Notes under the pieces: model-generated
What the model saw: the letters and a program-made list of their open reading frames with translations, nothing else
What the model was told of the DNA's origin: nothing
Database searches by the model: none
Position numbers and translations under genes: made by a program
In this document: positions 60,805 to 64,000 of the stretch, piece by piece
How the letters are laid out: the number at the start of each line of letters is the position of its first letter
Numbering within the stretch: the stretch's first letter is position 1
Assembly (NCBI GenBank): GCA_052267165.1
Contig: JBKQHO010000027.1
Span: forward strand, 1-64,000
Length of the DNA: 64,000 nt
Direction of reading: 5' to 3'
Source: CAWICD01 sp052267165
GTDB taxonomy: Bacteria; Vulcanimicrobiota; Vulcanimicrobiia; Vulcanimicrobiales; Vulcanimicrobiaceae

Positions 60805-61826
60805 TTCAGGATCACCTTTGGAACGGAGGGGTCTTCGAACGCAGTCTGGTACGCGCGCTCGTACTCGGCGACCGGAACGACATAGTCGGCGAGGGTTCCC
60901 ACATCGATCCGCGCGTCGGCGAGCGCGTCGCGTGCCGCCAGCAGGTCGGGGTGGGCCCACTCGCGTGCCACGAGCAGGGAGACCTCCTTGACGAAGAGGT
61001 CGAGGTACGGCGTCTTCAGCTCGTCGTAGTACGAGAGGAGCACGATCGCTCCGCCGGGCCGCAACGCCCGCGCGCAGCGCGCCAATTCTTCCGAGCGGCC
61101 GGTCGCCTCGACGATCGCATCGACGTCGTGCACCGCCTCGTCGAGGCCGGTCTGGGAAAGGTCGATCGCCTCGCACGCAACCCCGGCGTCGAGCCGCTGC
61201 GGGTTGACGTCCGCACACAGGACTTGGGCTCCGCCCGCGGCCAGGAAGCGCGCCGCGAACTGGCCGATCGCCCCCATCCCGAGCACGCAGACGCGCCGGC
61301 CGGCGACTTCGCCCAGCCGGTTCACGCCGTGCAGGGAGGTTGCCGCCAAGGCAAGCAAGGGCGCCTGCTGTAGCGGAATTCCGCGCAGTGGTACGACTTG
61401 CGAGGCCTTCTTGATGAGCCGCGCGGACTGCCCGCCGAAGGCGGCGGCCACGTCCGTGTAACACGTGCTGCCGCCGACGAACACTTCGTCGCCGACGCTC
61501 ACCCCGCTGACGTCGCCGCCGACCCTGCTCACGACGCCGACGGCCTCATAGCCGGGGACGAGCGGGAAGCGCAGCTGCGGAAAGCCAGGTAACTTGCCGG
61601 CGAAGAGCAGCCGTTCCGTGCCGGCCGAGATCGAGGAGTAATGCGTCTCGACCAACACCTCGTCGGCGGCCGCTTCGCGCAGCGACGCTTCGCGCGTCGC
61701 GACCACGCCTGCTTCGGCGAAGACGATGGCATGCGAGCGCTCGCCGCTCGGGCGCACCTGCGCTGCGCCCGAGCCGTGACCGTGCCCGTGAGCGCTGGCG
61801 TGCGGGTGCGTCGTCGGCGCGCTCAT
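60795..61826 (-). CDS. bchC: Bacteriochlorophyllide C3-hydroxyethyl dehydrogenase (BchC)
   Basis: A 343-residue MDR-type alcohol dehydrogenase oxidising the 3-hydroxyethyl group to 3-acetyl, the last ring-A step for bacteriochlorophyll a. The Rossmann motif is G-M-G-A-I-G-Q-F, and the domain starts E-T-H-Y-S-S-I-S-A-G-T-E-R-L-L. The N-terminus has a His-rich stretch (H-A-S-A-H-G-H-G-H) that could bind metal and is not usual in BchC. It overlaps bchF by 4 bp and bchX by 10 bp. Confidence 0.93.
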   Translation of the reverse strand: MSAPTTHPHASAHGHGHGSGAAQVRPSGERSHAIVFAEAGVVATREASLREAAADEVLVETHYSSISAGTERLLFAGKLPGFPQLRFPLVPGYEAVGVVSRVGGDVSGVSVGDEVFVGGSTCYTDVAAAFGGQSARLIKKASQVVPLRGIPLQQAPLLALAATSLHGVNRLGEVAGRRVCVLGMGAIGQFAARFLAAGGAQVLCADVNPQRLDAGVACEAIDLSQTGLDEAVHDVDAIVEATGRSEELARCARALRPGGAIVLLSYYDELKTPYLDLFVKEVSLLVAREWAHPDLLAARDALADARIDVGTLADYVVPVAEYERAYQTAFEDPSVPKVILKWA

Positions 61827-62302
61827 GCGGCCTTCTTTAGCCCCTTTCGCAAGGTGGCGGCGTCCTTGTTCATCTGCTGCGTGCGATGAATGTACTGTGC
61901 CACGTTGAGCGCGTAGACGAAGTACGCCAAGCCGATCGTCAGGAGCAAGGGCTGTGTCTTACCGGGGAGCGCCATGGCGATCCCTAGGTAACTCATCTGC
62001 GTGATGAAGACGATGAGCGTCATCAAGTCTTCAGACATGAACTCCGGGGCGAACCACCAATGGCCGAAGACGTCCTTTTCCCAAAGCGAGCCGGTGATGA
62101 CCGCGCCGACCATCAGCGAGATCTTGATCAGCACGGTCACGTGGACGTCGTGAAATGGCACGCCTCCGCGGAAGTATGCCACCAAGAACCCGACGCTCAC
62201 GAAGAACGCCAGCAGCTGCCCGATCGCGAACAGGGGATGAATCTTCGTCCAGATGCTGGCCTTGCGGCGACTGAGCACGCCTGTAACCTCGGGCTTGGGC
62301 AT
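61823..62302 (-). CDS. bchF: 3-Vinyl bacteriochlorophyllide hydratase (BchF)
   Basis: A 159-residue membrane protein with four hydrophobic segments. It carries the BchF signature G-S-L-W-E-K-D-V-F-G-H-W-W-F-A-P-E-F-M-S-E-D. It hydrates the ring-A vinyl group ahead of BchC. The ATG is preceded by AGAGGAG. It is the first gene of bchF-C-X-Y-Z-dprA-hemL-pcd. The promoter region upstream holds the Crp-like palindrome. Confidence 0.92.
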   Translation of the reverse strand: MPKPEVTGVLSRRKASIWTKIHPLFAIGQLLAFFVSVGFLVAYFRGGVPFHDVHVTVLIKISLMVGAVITGSLWEKDVFGHWWFAPEFMSEDLMTLIVFITQMSYLGIAMALPGKTQPLLLTIGLAYFVYALNVAQYIHRTQQMNKDAATLRKGLKKAA

Positions 62303-62347
62303 GGAGCTCCTCTTAGGTTATCCTAGGTCGGCCGGTGGCCGGCCTCA

Positions 62348-62361
62348 GTGATAGGGGTCAC
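62348..62361. promoter_or_regulatory. Crp-like palindrome upstream of bchF
   Basis: On the minus strand GTGA-CCCCTA-TCAC (centre 62354.5) is base-for-base the same 14-mer as at bchN. TAGGAT (62325 to 62320 on the minus strand, four matches to the -10 consensus) follows after exactly 22 nt, predicting a start at about 62313 and the site at -41.5. A GGCCGG-TGG-CCGGCC hairpin lies in the spacer where a -35 would be. Confidence 0.72.
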
Positions 62362-62425
62362 CCGGAAAACCGCCGGCCCGGCGGACGTTTCCAGGCTACC
62401 GCATCCTCCCTCCGGAACGTTGTAG

Positions 62426-62468
62426 CGCACGCCTCATTTTGCAGCAAAATGCGGCGCGCAGGCGTGCG
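62426..62468. repeat. Bulged long palindrome between the crp-like gene and bchF
   Basis: Outer arms CGCACGCCT (62426-62434) and AGGCGTGCG (62460-62468) enclose an inner palindrome CATTTTGC-A-GCAAAATG (62435-62451) and an 8-nt bulge. It could terminate the pufC-crp transcript, although no T-run follows, or be an operator. Nothing else is evident in the 62303-62547 spacer. Confidence 0.5.
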
Positions 62469-62547
62469 AGACGCGCCTCGCGCGCTCGTACGTTCGAGCT
62501 CGTGGCGACTTCGGCTACCCGGCGCCGATCGCTTTGCGACTTTAGGG

Positions 62548-63225
62548 TTAGATGATCAACGACTCGAGCGAGTCCATCTCGAGGATTTCGAGCGCCTGTC
62601 CCGAGCTCGCGTCGCGCACGTAGCCCTTCTGGCGGAAGCGAGCCATGTTGCGCGAGACCGTCTCCCGCGCGGTTCCGATCATGTTGGCCAGGTCTTGATG
62701 GGTCACGGGGAGGTCGATGCGCACGCCGCTGTCGGTCGCGACCCCGTATTGCTGCGAGAACTTGACCAGCACGCGCGCCAAACGCGAGGCGACGTCGCGC
62801 CCCCGGAAATCGTCGAGCAGCGTCAGCGCGTCGCTGACCTGCTCCGAGATGCGCTGCATGAAAGCGGTCAGCCGCTCGGGTCGCGCGCTCAGGAAGCGTT
62901 CGAAGGCGACATTCTCGATCGCCAGCACTTCACTCGGCTCCATCGCTTCGATGAAGACTTCGCGCCAGTACCCGTTGAGCACGGCGCGGTCGCTCCAGAG
63001 CGAGCCGCCTTGCAAGATCGTGATCAGGATCTCACGTCCGCTGGCCAGCAACTTCGTGACTTTTAGGGTCCCCGAAACGCAATAGAAGGTCCGCTCGGGT
63101 TTCGATTCAGGATCGGATATGACCGCTCCGTGGTCATAGCGCCGCCCGGTCGCATCAGCGAAGACGGACTCGATGCCGCCTCCGTTGATGACCGATGCGC
63201 TTGGAAGACTCCAGAAGAGATCCAA
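62548..63225 (-). CDS. Crp/Fnr-family transcriptional regulator
   Basis: A 225-residue regulator with an N-terminal cyclic-nucleotide-binding-type beta-barrel (about 25-115), a long dimer helix, and a C-terminal winged helix-turn-helix (about 170-205). The recognition helix T-A-R-E-T-V-S-R-N-M-A-R-F keeps the Arg-Glu...Arg trio by which E. coli CRP reads GTGA. The only cysteine is Cys49, so an FNR-type 4Fe-4S sensor is excluded. cAMP-contact residues are not obvious, so the ligand is unknown. Starts with TTG directly after the pufC stop, so it is probably co-transcribed with reaction-centre genes. Confidence 0.9.
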   Translation of the reverse strand: MDLFWSLPSASVINGGGIESVFADATGRRYDHGAVISDPESKPERTFYCVSGTLKVTKLLASGREILITILQGGSLWSDRAVLNGYWREVFIEAMEPSEVLAIENVAFERFLSARPERLTAFMQRISEQVSDALTLLDDFRGRDVASRLARVLVKFSQQYGVATDSGVRIDLPVTHQDLANMIGTARETVSRNMARFRQKGYVRDASSGQALEILEMDSLESLII

Positions 63226-64000
63226 CTATGGAGTAGCCCCCGATGCCAGATGCGCCCCCGGGTTCTCGTGAGCCTCTGGGTGTGCAGCAACCGCTTGGAC
63301 CGGAGTCTCGTCAAGCCCTGCTTTCACGACTGCCGTCGGCCAATTGTTGCCGCGGTGGCACGTGTAGCAGGTGACGGCGGCGATGTTCGGCGGGAGATAC
63401 TTGTGATTGATCTCGTCGACCATGGCCCACATCCGGTGTGCGATTTGATTTGTCGGATAGTACCGTAGCGTCAGGAAGTCGGCGGTGTTGTGGCAGTGCA
63501 GGCAGTTCGTTCCGAGCGAACGCGCAACCGCGTACATCGAGTTCACGACGTAGCCGGCCTGTTTGGTCGTCTTGTAGCGATAGTCCAAGAACTGGACCGG
63601 CACGATGTTCCAATTGACCGAGACGATCGGATTGCCGCGATGGCAGGTGGCGCAACCGACCGCGCCCGTGACCGCGTAGTTCGGGTAATCGCGTTTGACA
63701 CCGTCGATCCAGGTGTGGTTCACGCCGCTCGACATGATGAGCATCGTGCGAGCGACGCGCTTGGTGGGCGTGTCGTACGCGTAGTTGTTGAGGTTGTGAC
63801 AGTACTGGCACTGCACGCCCAGAGCTTGCGTGAAGTACGCCATCTGTCCGAGCAGCTGCGGGTAGCTGTAGCCTTTGAAGACCTGAACGTTGTAGAGTTG
63901 GCCGCCCACGTACGAGTGCGGCACGGCTTTGGGCTGATCGCGGAAGTCAAGCGGCTTCGATTGATCGACCGGACCGTAGTGCTGATAGTACTGATTCGCC
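63226..64000 (-). CDS. pufC: Photosynthetic reaction-centre tetraheme cytochrome c subunit (PufC), 5' end outside window
   Basis: At least 257 residues are visible; the frame is open to the right edge, so the N-terminus with its signal or lipid anchor is missing. Four C-x-x-C-H haem sites are present in order: C-Q-Y-C-H, C-A-T-C-H, C-L-H-C-H and C-Y-T-C-H. They sit in the spacing of the bound cytochrome of type II reaction centres (Y-N-V-Q-V-F-K-G-Y ... Q-M-A-Y-F-T-Q). It re-reduces the photo-oxidised special pair. pufL and pufM would be expected beyond the edge. The crp-like gene follows without a gap. Confidence 0.92.
   Translation of the reverse strand, partial: ANQYYQHYGPVDQSKPLDFRDQPKAVPHSYVGGQLYNVQVFKGYSYPQLLGQMAYFTQALGVQCQYCHNLNNYAYDTPTKRVARTMLIMSSGVNHTWIDGVKRDYPNYAVTGAVGCATCHRGNPIVSVNWNIVPVQFLDYRYKTTKQAGYVVNSMYAVARSLGTNCLHCHNTADFLTLRYYPTNQIAHRMWAMVDEINHKYLPPNIAAVTCYTCHRGNNWPTAVVKAGLDETPVQAVAAHPEAHENPGAHLASGATP

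Noticed and set aside
62548..63225. Calling the Crp-family protein FNR or FixK
   Set aside because: The FNR cysteines are absent and the recognition helix and DNA sites are CRP-like (GTGA), not FNR-like (TTGAT).

Overview
The window comes from a GC-rich, diderm, anoxygenic phototroph with a type II (quinone) reaction centre. It carries much of a bacteriochlorophyll a gene set: bchH, bchL, bchN-bchB-bchG-bchP and bchF-bchC-bchX-bchY-bchZ. It also carries a tetraheme reaction-centre cytochrome (pufC) running off the right edge. The gene order is not that of a purple-bacterial photosynthesis cluster. Together with the DUF11-type surface proteins and the decaying Uma2 genes, this suggests Candidatus Eremiobacterota (WPS-2; Vulcanimicrobium-like). 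That placement is an inference from content, not a phylogeny. bchI, bchD, bchM, pufL, pufM and carotenoid genes are not in the window.

Layout. 0.1-4.1 kb: bchH, tail to tail with an SDR/DUF2867 gene. 5.6-16.5 kb: a five-gene minus-strand operon of secreted DUF11-type and beta-barrel proteins. 16.8-18.7 kb: an MFS exporter and a cytidylate-kinase-like gene, divergent from bchL (18.9-19.8 kb). 19.8-25.6 kb: a PDZ/membrane/GAF protein, a decayed condensation-like gene, a methyltransferase, a SnoaL-like protein and gene debris. 25.6-29.5 kb: DUF427, an ABC-2 exporter pair and a flavin disulfide reductase. 29.5-30.1 kb: a terminator-like hairpin and a 188-bp long inverted repeat. 30.1-35.2 kb: mixed metabolic genes, a frameshifted LysE and a frameshifted Uma2. 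35.2-40.9 kb: a homogentisate-pathway operon (marR, caiB-like, hppD, hmgA, fahA). 41.0-48.3 kb: a Cys/Met PLP enzyme, the second ABC-2 permease, an S9 peptidase, a beta-lactamase fold protein, Dps, a PPIase with a GIY-YIG domain read in frame, and a HATPase. 48.4-53.8 kb: bchN-B-G-P plus a 44-residue one-helix membrane protein. 54.3-62.3 kb (minus strand): bchF-C-X-Y-Z, dprA, hemL and a pterin dehydratase. 62.5-64.0 kb (minus strand): a Crp-family regulator and pufC.

How it fits together. BchH starts the Mg branch, BchL/N/B and BchX/Y/Z perform the two nitrogenase-like ring reductions, BchF and BchC finish ring A, BchG attaches the tail and BchP reduces it. HemL would feed the pathway with 5-aminolevulinate. 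The strongest signal is regulatory. A palindrome GTGA-N6-TCAC lies before bchH, bchL, bchN and bchF. In each case it sits 22 or 23 nt upstream of a -10-like hexamer, the class II activator position. The only Crp/Fnr-type protein in the window is encoded beside pufC and has a CRP-like R-E-T-V-x-R recognition helix. Two more copies of the palindrome, 41 bp apart, precede the surface-protein operon. I infer a Crp-type photosynthesis regulon that may extend to the cell surface.
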